64,000 bases of DNA, taken from assembly GCA_013400115.1 (NCBI GenBank), contig VXBP01008528.1, positions 62,001-126,000 on the forward strand, in the 5' to 3' direction. This DNA comes from Rhinopomastus cyanomelas (lineage: Eukaryota; Chordata; Aves; Bucerotiformes; Rhinopomastidae). Position 1 is the first letter of the stretch. Each line of letters begins with the position of its first letter. The notes beneath the pieces were generated by a model. It was not told where the DNA came from and ran no database searches. It saw only the letters and a list, made by a program, of their open reading frames with translations. This document shows positions 1 to 10,166 of this stretch, one piece after another. The position numbers and the translations under genes are program-made.

Positions 1-1897
1 CACCCTCCCAATCCTGATTTTCTTTTGATTCAGCAGCTTTTCTCCTTTTGGCATTTCTGGCTGGCAGGGCTCGATGTACTTGGTTAGAATTCAATACCAC
101 GAGGGGGTTTAGTAACTGAAAGCTGCTTCCCCCCCTCTCCCGCCCTTCTCCCCTCCTCTCTTCAGCAGCTCAACAGGAGGTAAACAAAAGTTCTGGAAGG
201 GTGACCTGCATGATTAAGGTCGGCGGAGTTTAAACTGCTTCAGTCCTCATCAGGACCCCCTGGTTTAAATAAAAATCAGAAGCTTCCTTTACTTCTTTCA
301 CCTTAAGCAAAAAAAGGAAAAATGAAACTGCTGCTCGGAAAGCCCGGATCAGCTGAAAAAGCCATTGCAATGTGAGAGCAAAGCGCTTGCTAGGGTTCAC
401 TAACGTTCAGTAGGTGTCTGTCCCAGCTGACTGCTCCCTGCTGCTGGAGGTGCTGCACAGATGCAGATGGTTGGAGATGAATCTGGACTGTCATTAACTG
501 CCTTTAAATGAAGTCATGCAAGGAAGAAGAGAGCGAGAAACAGGAGAATCGGGAGAAATGCTGAGCATGAGGCTCACACCATGACCCAGGAAGAGCAATA
601 AATTAGAATTCAGTGGTTGGCCCTGATCCAGGCAAAGACTCAGTGGTGTGTTATTTTAAAAATCAATGTCATCCCATTGACTTCAAGGAAACATCTGCTT
701 TCTGCTGCGGTGGACAGACAGCTATTATCATGGCTTAGATCTCCCTTCTGAAACCACCCCGAGACAGCAGCAAAGTCCTCAACGGCAACACTCGCCCTTA
801 CAGCCGATTCTGAAAAGCATCGCAAAGAATTTGGGACAAATATTAACAGCAAGGAAGCAGATGGTACCATAATGAAATCCCCTCTCTAGGCTTATTTCCA
901 CTGCTTTTACTGATCAAGGCACCCTCCCTAAAAGCATATAGTCTTTGCACTCCGCATGCGAGTTCCCTGCCTGCTAGAGGATCCAAAGAAAGGACTGAAA
1001 CCCTTGTAGAGCTGCTGCCACTAACCTGACGGCCTGAGGAAGCTCAACCCAAGAACCAGCTACCAGGAAAATAAAGACAAACTGTGGCTGCTATCCAAAA
1101 GAACTCATAAACCCAAACATCTCCTACTTGGTCTCTTGCAACAGCTCTAACATTTCTCCTTTCCCTTTGTGAAGAGCCTTCATTATTACTTTCACCTCAG
1201 CCTCTCTCGGGATGCAAAGCTCCATCTGCCACAACACAGCAGAGCGAATCTTAAAGTTCAGGTGTTCACTTCTCCCCTGCTTTTGAGTTCTTAACAAAAG
1301 GCTTAAAAATGTGTATAATTTGGTTCCTTCCAGCCAATTTTCTGCAGTCTCCTCACCTCCTGGCTTATTTTTTTTTTTTGACTGTCTCTCAATTCCCAGT
1401 CCCTCTGTTTTTGCCCTTTTCATTCTCACCTTGGAATTACTGAAAGGGATACAGAGGGTGATCCATCATCTTGCTCAGTAATGTTTTTGCTGAACATCTC
1501 AGCCATGCTACAAGACAGGGTAAATTCTAATTGCTTGGACACCTGACCATTTGGCAACCCTTAGCACAGCCAGGACTGGAGGCTTCAGCCTTCAAGTCTA
1601 ATTCTAGGAGCAAAGAACTTCAGTCCTTATTGACTTGTATTTGGCTTCTCCCATACAAATGTTTTCCTGAACTGTTTCATCTTTATCCCACTGCTGCTCC
1701 AGATGTCATTTTCCATTCCCTGTTATTCAGCAGCCTCTATACTCATACCCAGCCCAATTTTCCACCAGTATCATCTTTTCATTTATGTCAATGGGATTGT
1801 GTTGCTCCTACCTGCCTCTGAGTTCTGCTCATTTTCTCTGTCAGATAAAGCTATCGTGCAGTAGACTGAACAGATTTTAGCCCACAATCACATTCCT
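1..1897. other. Unique non-coding DNA, no gene seen
   Basis: No repeat, RNA gene or recognisable exon. It holds a polypyrimidine run at about 127-162 and a T run near 1368-1379. The open frames here (76 codons minus at 640-870, 101 codons minus at 1124-1429, 96 codons plus at 1531-1821) show no domain, signal peptide or convincing splice context, so I read them as chance frames. Confidence 0.6.
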
Positions 1898-2281
1898 TTG
1901 TGAGGAGAGGCTGAGGAAGCTGGGTCCATTGAGCTTGGAGGAGACTGAGGGGTGACCTCATTCATGTTTATAAATATGTGAAGGGTGGGTGTCAGGAAGA
2001 TGAAGCCAGACATGTCATCTAGTGATGGGACAAGGGGCAATGGGTGTGAGATGGAACACAGGAGGTTCCACATCAATATGAGAAGGAACTTCTTCTCAGT
2101 GAGGGTGACAGAGCATTGGAAAGGGCTGCCCAGGGGGTTTGTGGAGTCTCCTTCTCTGGAGACATTTCAAACCTGCCTGGATGTGTCCTGTGCGACTTGG
2201 TCTAGTTGATCCTGCAGTGTCAGGGGGATTGGACTGGATGACTTTTCAAGGTTCCTTCTGATCCCTAATGTTCTGCAATTC
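1898..2281 (+). mobile_element. CR1 LINE 3' fragment, group A
   Basis: A 5'-truncated copy entering at TGAGGAGAGGCTGAGGAAGC and running through the GGTTCCACATCAATATGAGA and GTGGAGTCTCCTTCTCTGGA blocks to a decayed tail at about 2280. A stretch is missing after 'gaagccagacatg' (near 2010) compared with the copy at 16.4 kb, so it carries an internal deletion. The frames of 74 and 62 codons inside it are relics of untranslated or frame-shifted CR1. Confidence 0.93.
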
Positions 2282-3183
2282 CTTCACGTGTCCATACTGC
2301 TGGCCATAGCAGGCTGCGATTCCCCTACAGCATAAAGCATTCCTCACGGTGAAACAGAGGAGCTGGCACCAAGAGTTACGGCCAGTTGCTCCCGCAGCAC
2401 AACAGCATCCTTCCAAGAATCTCAAGAATTGATGTACTGCTCCGAAATCGCACGTTTGAGGGACGAATAACCTGCCAGTAGGTGAGGCACTCTCTTTGGT
2501 CGCGTTAATTAACAGCCGCCTGCTTCCTCCAAACGTGGGGCTCCCTAATCCTTGCAAGACTCCCCGCCCGTGTTTTGGTTTCCTTGCTCTAGCGGGGTTT
2601 CCTTGGTACCTGGTTGGGGCTGGCGTCAGTAGATGGCACTGTGACACCCACTCTTCTAGGGGTGTTTTTTTCCCTCCTAGGTAGCCTGCGTGCAAAAGGT
2701 TTCGTTTCGTGAAGGGGAAAAAAAAATGAAATTAAAAAATAGTGTTATAATTAGTTTTGTTTATGCGAGGTTCTCGAGTCCTTCGGGAGCAAACTGTGGA
2801 AGCAGAGAGATAATTTGCTTTCTGCATTTGCCCTGCTCTCTGATTGAGGTCAGTTCTTGAGCCAGAATCAGTCTCTGGGTACCAGTCGCTGAGGTGAGGT
2901 CGAGATTCCTATGAGAAGGGATTATCCTGCACATTATTTGACCACTCCTGCTCCGAGGCCAGCACACCAGCCTAAATAGGGCAATTAAACAGAGCGTACC
3001 AGTAGTCCCGTCCAGCAGAAAAGCAGTCTGCGATGCCCAGGCTATCTTTTTGCCCTGTGACAAGAGATAGGGGCTGCTATATTTAGAAGAGGATCTGTTC
3101 TCTAAAGAGTGGTGCATGCAGCGATCCGCTTCTGAAGTTGGGTGCCTGATGCTGGTGGCCCAAGCTACAAATTCAAGTGCCCT
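2282..3183. other. Unique DNA, no gene seen
   Basis: Non-repetitive sequence between two CR1 pieces. A 149-codon minus-strand frame (2246-2695) begins here but ends inside the neighbouring CR1 tail, so it is not a gene. A second minus frame of 118 codons (2761-3117) shows no domain. There is an A run near 2720-2726. Confidence 0.55.
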
Positions 3184-3222
3184 CTTTCAAGGTCCCTTCC
3201 AATCCCTGATGTTCTGTAGCTC
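3184..3222 (+). mobile_element. CR1 LINE tail remnant, group A
   Basis: Only about 39 bases match: TCAAGGTCCCTTCCAATCCC followed by TGATGTTCTG, the last bases before the CR1 tail. It is a very strongly 5'-truncated insertion or the survivor of a deletion. Confidence 0.7.
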
Positions 3223-3839
3223 TATCACCAGCAAACAAGGTGCCCTCAAAGACAACTCAACCATCTAATAACTTTTCAGTGGTGCAGAATACAGCTGTTC
3301 TAAAACATCAAAAACCTGTGGGAAGTCAGGACAAAAAGTACTGAAATTCAGTGCCAAAAGGTGAAATGAATTGCCTCACAATGGGCTTGATGGTGACACC
3401 CTCAGCTGCCTTATTTACCTTCTTTTTTTTGTTGAGGGAGACAATAACAAACAGCGTCACCGTTTATCCATGCTTAAGTTAGGATGCTTCATATAATGAT
3501 ACCTGGAAATCTCAGGGAAGGTGCAGAGCCCTGTGGAGCTAAGTGCTTTTCAAATGTGTGATAATAAATGGGTTGAGATGAAAATGTCATCAACTGATTT
3601 CACAAAAAACTCTTCTCTGTTTAAGAAAAGAGATGGTTGAATGTTTATCAACAGGGTTGGTCCCCCTTTCCCCCCCAAAAGCACCTTTAAAATTCCTCTC
3701 ATTTTATTTTCCTGCAGATGTAAGAGGTAAATTCAACTCTACCTTTGCAGTTTTGTCACTGATTTATCAACAAGCAGTGTCTAATACGTGAAAAAAGATA
3801 TCAACAGGTGAAAAAGAAGAGAAACAGTGGGAGCAACCC
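3223..3839. other. Unique AT-rich DNA, no gene seen
   Basis: No repeat or exon recognised. A T run lies near 3421-3430 and a C run near 3670-3676. Confidence 0.5.
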
Positions 3840-4045
3840 CCCCAAAAAGTAACATTAGCATAAACAATTATCATAAATATGAATTTGAGTTGTCCTCACA
3901 CAAGCATATAGTGAATAAAATGTCTTTATGACCTCCTAGGAGGAGGTGTCCTTCATAAGAACGACAATTATCATCAACGGTTGATTAGCAAGTGCCAAAT
4001 TGACAAAGAGTGATCGGCAAATATAAATAGACCTCCCTGAAAGTA
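3840..4045. other. Possible conserved non-coding block
   Basis: An AT-rich, low-CpG stretch with two ACAATTATCAT cores (near 3864 and 3964), a 12-base perfect palindrome CCTCCTAGGAGG at 3932-3943 and no simple repeat. This texture is common in vertebrate developmental enhancers. Function is inference only; conservation cannot be tested here. Confidence 0.25.
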
Positions 4046-4187
4046 TAGAAAACCTCTTCGTTAAGGTTCCACTCCACTAATAGCTCCTTGCAACACTGAG
4101 GCTTGATGCTGCACCTCTACGTGACTTCTATAATCAAAGAGCATCAGAGAGTTCAATAGACTTCCACATCTGGCCATGAAGAATAAA

Positions 4188-4754
4188 ACAGTTCTGGGCC
4201 CCTCAGTTCCAGAAGGACACAGAGCTGCTGGAGAGAGTCCAGCGCAGAGCCATGATGATGATGAAGGGAGTAGAACACCTCCCTGATGAGGAAAGGCTGA
4301 GGGAGCTGGGTCTCTTTAGCTTGGAGAAGAGGAGATTGAGGGGTGACCTCATTAATGTCTAGAAACTCGTGAAGGGTGGGTGTCAGGAGGATGGAGCCAG
4401 GCTCTGCTCATCATCCTGCTCTGGCAGGGGGGTTGGACTCGATGATCTCTTGGGTCCCTTCCAACCCCTAACATCCTATGATCCTATGATCTAGTGATAG
4501 GACAATGGGCAATGGGTGTGAGCTGGAACAGAGGAGGTTCCACATCAATCTGAGAAGGAACTTCTTCCCAGTGAGGGTGACAGAGCACTGGAAGGGGCTG
4601 CTCAGGGGGGTTGTGGAGTCTCCTTCTGTGGAGATGTTTAAAACCCACCAGGATGTGTTCCTGTGTGACTTGGCTTAGGTGATCCCACTGTGTCAGGGGG
4701 ATTAGACTGTATGATCTTTCGAGATCATTTCCAATCCCTAATGATTCTGTGAAA
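4188..4754 (+). mobile_element. CR1 LINE fragment, group A, interrupted
   Basis: A copy starting at CAGTTCTGGGCCCCTCAG, within what was the end of the reverse-transcriptase ORF, and ending in ATGATTCTGTGA. It is interrupted at about 4411-4489 by a second CR1 tail. Read across the interruption, the element continues from GGCTCTGCTCA to ATCTAGTGATAGG, lacking about five bases (GTGTC) present in sister copies such as 16.5 and 24.1 kb. Confidence 0.95.
4411..4489 (+). mobile_element. Nested CR1 tail inside another CR1
   Basis: About 79 bases beginning TCATCCTGCTCTGGCAGG and ending in two ATCCTATG tail units. Its tail (CTTGGGTCCCTTCCAACCCC) differs from the host's, so it is a separate, later insertion and not an internal duplication. 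The host lost roughly five bases at the site and I see no clear target duplication. Confidence 0.85.
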
Positions 4755-5984
4755 CTGCGACTGACCAGTTATAACACCAGTGGTGAGAGAAGGACAACTA
4801 TGGAGAAGTTGTGAGGTACCTGCAGGAGGATTCTTGACATCAGAGACCCCAGAAACACAACGGAGAATGATGTCCCTTAACATGCCCACAGCGAAAGCGT
4901 TGGCTTCCCTTCAGCTGGTGGAAACGTTGGTGCTCAGAGCCCGCATGCCTCGCATTCCTGCAGTAATACAATTCTGTACTAAAATCTATTCCAGTTGCCT
5001 GATTTATGAAAATTGTTAAAGCGTGCTGCTGGCGTGCTGGCTTATTAGATCAAAAAGGGAGAAGGAACAGAAGGAAAACAAAGGTAATCCATTTTTAAGC
5101 AGAAAGGGACAACAGAACGCTCCGACGTTTGAAGCTTTGGCCCTCACAAAAGTCGCCCGTATCCCGAACGCGACAGTTTTGCTTCAGGAGGCGACGACGA
5201 CGTTTGCAGCCTGTGGCCAGAGCTGCAGCTGATCTGCTCTGCAGCATTCCCTGGATTTTGTAATATGTCAATACATCATGTTAATGCAAGTTTTTAAAAA
5301 AAGGAGGAGAGAAAGCAAAAGCTCCCTTCCTTTTTAAGTATGAGTAATCTAGCCAAATCCTACTGAGACACACAAAGGAACGCCGGCAATTTTCCCTTTC
5401 ATAAAATGCGGACTTTCTTTAAATACTTCCTCCCTACATTTTCAAAGCACAGTTGTATGAAATGAAGGGGAAATGACACCCTTACCCATTGAAAAGGAGA
5501 TTATGTAAAACTGGTTGGAGAAGCCAGCCGTGTTAATGCAAATACAAGTATGATCTTATGAATAAGTTGCTATTGTGCTGGAGGAACATGCGTTTCCTAG
5601 ATGTGTCTACCTAACCTCAAACTCTGCGTGAGGAGAAAAAAACCCTTTTACTTGTGGGTTTGTTTTTTTTTTTTAACACAAGGATGTGTTACCCTGTTTT
5701 GCAAATAAATATGAAGCCCCAAAGATCACTTTAAAGAAGTGAAGGGCTTGGTCTGCCATTGTGCTGAGCACTCGATTCCACTTGAAGTTAATGAGAGCAG
5801 TCAGCAGCCTTGACAATCAGACACTGCAAGGATTTGGTGTGCCCAAAGGTGGTGGAGACACCAGGACTTGGCTCCTTTTCCACTCATGGCCTCAGTTTTC
5901 ATTCTCTCTGCTGTTTCTACAGTAGCGACTGGGATGTGGGGCGAACGATGACACAGTTTGTGCCTAGTGAGTACAGCTTTATTG
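4755..5984. other. Unique DNA, no gene seen
   Basis: Contains a small CpG-richer patch at about 5157-5212 including GGCGACGACGACG, and a 12-base T run at 5663-5674. The block around 5509-5540 (TTGGAGAAGCCAGCCGTGTT) recurs in altered form at 7421-7453. No exon recognised. Confidence 0.5.
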
Positions 5985-6110
5985 ATCATAGGATCATTAG
6001 GGATTGGAAGGGACCTCAAAAGATCATCCAGTCCAATCCCCCTGCCACAGCAGGGTCACCTAGACCAAGTCACACAGGAATACATCCAGGTGGGTTTTAA
6101 ACACCTCCAG
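5985..6110 (-). mobile_element. CR1 LINE 3' end, group A
   Basis: Reads on the minus strand from CTGGAGGTGTTTAAAACCCA to the tail at 5985-5999 (CATAGGATCATTAGGG on plus). Its truncated 5' end lies against the truncated 5' end of the plus-strand element that follows, forming a head-to-head pair. Confidence 0.93.
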
Positions 6111-6112
6111 CA

Positions 6113-6945
6113 AATCAATCTCTTTACTGATGACCTGGATGAGGGGATTGAATCTACCCTTAGTAAATTCACAGGTGACACAAAGTTGGGGGAGCATTCA
6201 TCTGCTGCAGAGAGATCTGGGCAGGCTGGGGCAGTGGGCCAAGGCCAACAGGAAGTGTTTTAGCAGGCCCAAGGACAGGGTCCTACACTTTGGCCACAAG
6301 ACCCCCCTGCAGCTACAGACTGGGGGATGAGTGGCTGAAGAGCAGCCTGGCAGAGAAGGAGCTGGCAGTGCTGTTTGACAACTGGCCAGACAGGTGCCCA
6401 GGTGGCCCAGAAGGCTAATGGCATCCTTGCTTTTATCAGCAATAGTGTGGCCAGCAGGACTAAGAGTGTAATTCTCCCCCTGTGTACTGGGCACTGGAGA
6501 GGCCTCCCCTCAAGTACTGGGGGAAGTGCTGGGCCCCTCACTTCAAGAAAGAGGTGGAGGGGCTGGAGTGGGTCCAGAGGAAAAACGAGGTTAGGGAAGG
6601 AACTGGGGGGAAAGGCTGAAGAGGAGACTTGGGGGGGGGGGACATTTTTCCTCTCTACAACTCCCTGAAGGGAGGTTGGAGTCAGGCTCTTCTCCTAGAC
6701 TAGTGCCAGGATGAGAGGGCAGGCTTAGGTTGGATGTTAGGAAGCCCTTCCTCCCAGAAAGTGTGATTAGAGCCTGGACTGGGCTGCCCAGGGCAGTGGT
6801 GGAGTCCCCATCCCTGGAGGTGTTGAAGGACAGCCTGGCTGTGGCCCTTATTGCCCTGGTGTGGTGGCCATGGCGATGTTAGGTCCTGCTCTGTGCTGGA
6901 TGAGCTCAGAGGGCTTTTCCAGCCTCAGTCATTCTGGGATTGTGT
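6113..6945 (+). mobile_element. CR1 LINE, long copy with decayed reverse-transcriptase segment, group F
   Basis: The longest CR1 copy in the first half. Near 6125-6200 a broken frame reads DDLDEGIES followed by LSKFTGDTKLG. This is the CR1 reverse-transcriptase region, where active elements carry an F/Y-A-D-D catalytic box; here the box has become T-G-D, so no activity is expected. Frameshifts follow, then the post-RT region (TGTGGCCAGCAGGACTAAGA, near 6450) and a 3' end CAGAGGGCTTTTCCAGCCTC with a weak tail ATTCTGGGATTGTG. There is a G run at about 6630-6641. Confidence 0.9.
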
Positions 6946-8427
6946 ATTTTAGAAAGCTGATGCCCTGCTACACCTTTGCAACAGCCTACACTAAGCTGAC
7001 TGCATTAGATGTAGCCCCTCTGCCACCACTTAAACATATCCCCCTCAGCTGGAAAAGTAGTCAGGTCATTCCCATCCTTCCCAACATCCTCAGATTGATG
7101 GGTGTCTTACAACCCATTAGAGCCATTTGCAAGAAGATTAATTTAGATCCTGTGCCAGAAATTGTAGGATCAAGAACAAGACCACTGCAGACTGCACTTG
7201 AGCTGCAGACCAAGCAATGTCTCGGAGGAAAACAGCTCATAAAAACCAAGATACCTTTGCAAAGGTCTTGAGTCCAGGTGAAACTGAGCTCACTGTAGAG
7301 ATTTGACCTGAAAAATGAAGAGGCAGGGATGTGGACTACTCCTTTTGCTGAGGAAGGGATGATACTGCATGAAGCAGAAGAGGAGATGCCCTCAGCCACT
7401 GCACAGAACATTGTGTATAGTGTGGCTGGAGAAGCCAGCTGTGTTGGTGCAAACAGATGTACAGCCTCGTCCCTACATTGCTTGGTGCTGCAAGTACACG
7501 CTGTGGCATTTTATATGTAAATGGGAATAAGCCAAGTAAACCCTGGGACTTCTTGAAAGTAACGAAACGGGGGTGCTGATCCTCTTTCTTTTGTCCTCCA
7601 CGACTTATTTATTCTTCTGGGCTTTCCATGGAAACTCTTTGGTAGCACGAGGAAGCTCGAGGTCTTGGACATGTGTATTTGACTTCTGATCAGTAAAGAA
7701 GGTCTAATTAATCTTCATTATGTGGAGCCTTTTGAAATAGATGCCTATATTGAGTGCCCTTCCTGTTCAGCTCTGGTCCAGATGAGTTTCTGGCTCACTC
7801 TGTAGGACCCTGGGGTCTTATCATCCCAAAGGCTGTTCAGCATTCTGTGAGGAAATGATTATACAGTCCTACCCTTTCCTATTTACCTTTTCCTACCCTT
7901 TTCTACTGACACATCGAGCAGCTGTTACCAGTCAAAACTGTCTTGTTTGTTTGTTCACTAAAGGTGGCCTCATGGCCAGCCTAAACCCAAAATCATCTCT
8001 TAATTTTTTAGGAGTCAGTACTTTCCAGCCTCTTTCAGCTGGAATTCCCCCAAAACATCTTTTTTCAGCAACAGAGATAAATTTCCTCATTTTAAAAGAG
8101 CAGTAACAGGCTCTCATAGAAAAGTTCCCTTATTTTCAATTCCTGGGACTGTGTGTTTTGTCGTTTGGGGTTTTTAATGCAACATCTCCAAATTCTTAAC
8201 AGAGGTTCATTTTTGCATCACAGCATCAAGAATCTGAGCTAGCTTCACAAATGGGATCCAAGGTGCAAATGTTTTCAAGCTAAAAGGAACTTGAAAACTT
8301 GAAAAATAAGACAGTTTAGTGCTGTCAGAGCTTGGTTCCAGCAGTTGGAAGCTATTTGAAGGTATTTGCTAGGTACAGTCCTGCATCACTCAGATACCTA
8401 AAGAACTCAGATCTTTATGGGTAGATA
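6946..8427. other. Unique DNA, no gene seen
   Basis: No repeat matched. Minus frame 7061-7411 (116 codons) and plus frame 6861-7271 (136 codons, starting inside CR1) have no recognisable domain. A local imperfect duplication TTTCCTATTTACC / TTTCCTACCC lies at 7875-7905. Confidence 0.5.
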
Positions 8428-8548
8428 TAGAATCATAGGATCATTAGGGATTGGAAGGGACCTCGAAAGATCATCCACCCCAATCCCCCTACCACTGCAG
8501 GATCACCTAGACCAAGTCACACAGGAACACACCCAGGTGGGTCTTGAG
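8428..8548 (-). mobile_element. CR1 LINE 3' end, group A
   Basis: The minus-strand tail AGAATCATAGGATCATTAGG starts at 8429. The copy breaks off after CCAGGTGGGTCTTGAG at about 8548, so only the last 120 bases are present. Confidence 0.93.
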
Positions 8549-9576
8549 CCTCTCCCGTGATATATGGATAAAGAAGGGGGAAAAAACCCCAGCAAAGCCA
8601 ACAACTGAGGTCTGGCTTTCTGGAGACACATAGGACTTCATGTATCACTACACAGTGCAAGCACTGAGTTCCAAGTGTTCAGTTGCTTGGCCTTTTAGAT
8701 CCATTTCCATTCAATATAGGCACATGAGATCACTGATCCGCACTCTATCTGAAGGGTCATATTTCCTATGCACAGACTACAACGTGCCCTCCATCCAACA
8801 CCCAAAACTAAGGCGGTGTGGGGAGCAGGTTACCCAATTTAGGGATCTACCCCTGTTATTTTGACAGAATCAGGGAAGGAAAGTGAACTTCCCCTCCTCT
8901 TCCCAGCCAGTTTATTCTTTAATCTATCAAAAGAATTATTAAATCTTTTAAAAGATCAAACACCCAGATTCTTCACAAAGGTTGTCACAATGAATTTATT
9001 TGCAGAGCTTTCATCCCTCCTTCCCTACTGTGCTGAAATAATGTTGACTACTTTTTGCTGTCTCGCTTGCTGTAAAGATCCAGTTGCAGAGGTTGTTGCA
9101 AGGGCTTCATCTCCCACTCTTTTTCCACCAGGCACCAACTCATCCCAGAAACTGAAAGATGCAGGTGTTGATATCGCTCTCACTGGGTTATGTTGCCCCC
9201 AAAACAATGATCCCATTAAAAAAGTGCTTCAAAATGTGATTTTGTTGATACAGAAAAAGGAATAGAAGCAGCAAGAGTGATCCCCAACAGCTCTGTTCTA
9301 CAGAAACAATTCTATTATAAATAGTTTTAATTCTGTTTTAAGACAGTAGATCTCTAATTGTTTGGTGGCTGGACCGGTACGGGTGAGCGCTACCTAGAAC
9401 GAGCTCCTTTGGCTCAATTAGGAGACCTTGAAGCAAACAAACCCACACACAGTGGAATTAACACACAAGGAGACTCAACCAACAAAATTCCACTCTGCTT
9501 CTTAAGGAACTAGAGTGTTTTTTCCCCCTCCAGAACTTGCAAAGCAAAGGATGCAGGATATTCATGACCTTAAAGA
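8549..9576. other. Unique DNA around an unassigned open frame
   Basis: Apart from the frame at 8861-9265, this holds an odd CpG-containing segment at about 9361-9460 (GGACCGGTACGGGTGAGCGC) unlike its surroundings, which I cannot assign. No known repeat found. Confidence 0.45.
8861..9265 (+). other. Unassigned open frame with paired cysteines (doubtful gene fragment)
   Basis: A 134-codon frame in non-repeat sequence with no ATG at its edge (the first ATG is at 8991). The predicted peptide contains FCCLACCKDP around residues 66-75 and GLCCPQNNDP around 109-118. Adjacent cysteine pairs followed by D-P faintly recall albumin/vitamin-D-binding-protein family helices, but spacing and other residues do not align convincingly. 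No clear splice sites frame it. It may be a decayed exon or pure chance. Confidence 0.15.
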
Positions 9577-10166
9577 CTGGCATCCTGGGGTGGATTAGAA
9601 GGTGGGAGGTTAGTAGATAGAGAGGTTCTCCTCCTCCTCTACTCTGCCCTGGTGAGATTACATCTGGAACATTGTGTCTGGGCCACTCAGTTCAAGAAGG
9701 ATACAGAGCTGCTGGAGAGAGCCCAGCACAGAGCCACAGAGATGATGGAGAGAGGGGAGCATCTCCCTGATGAGGAAAGGCTGAGGGAGCTGGGTTTCTC
9801 TAGCTTCAAGAATAGAAGACTGAGGGGTGACCTCAATGTTGATAAATATGGAAAAGGCAGGTGTGAGGAGGATGGAGACAGGTTCTGTTCAGTGGCACCT
9901 AATCATGGGACAAGAAGCAGTGGGTGTGAGCTGGAACAGAGGAGGTTCCACATCAGTCTGGGAAGGAACTTCTTCCCAGTGAGGGTGACAGAGCCCTGGA
10001 AGGGGCTTCCCAGGGTGGAAGCAGAGCCTCCTTTTCTGGAGACATTTAAAACCCAACTGGCCACGTTCTTGTGTGACTAGATCTAGGGGATCCTGCTGTG
10101 GCAGGGGATTGGACTGGATGATCTTTCAAAGTCCCTTCCAATCCCTAGTGTTCCTTGGTTCTATGT
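9577..10166 (+). mobile_element. CR1 LINE fragment, group A, about 590 bases
   Basis: Starts at ACTGGCATCCTGGGGTGGAT, in the last part of the reverse-transcriptase ORF, and runs to TAGTGTTCCTTGGTTCTATG. A 142-codon frame lies inside (9652-10080); its peptide (LELLERAQHRATEMM type) is the conserved CR1 ORF2 C-terminus continued into the 3' UTR. Small indels are present; the 3' tail is nearly lost. Confidence 0.95.

Noticed and set aside
2246..2695. 149-codon minus frame with several cysteines
   Set aside because: Its C-terminus is antisense CR1 tail, and there is no ATG-signal or domain.
9361..9460. Odd CpG-containing segment considered as LTR edge
   Set aside because: No TG...CA ends, primer-binding site, polypurine tract or second copy seen.
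9652..10080. 142-codon open frame that looks like a gene
   Set aside because: The peptide is the C-terminus of CR1 ORF2 read on into the 3' UTR; the same residues recur at 4.2, 24.0, 48.1 and 59.7 kb.
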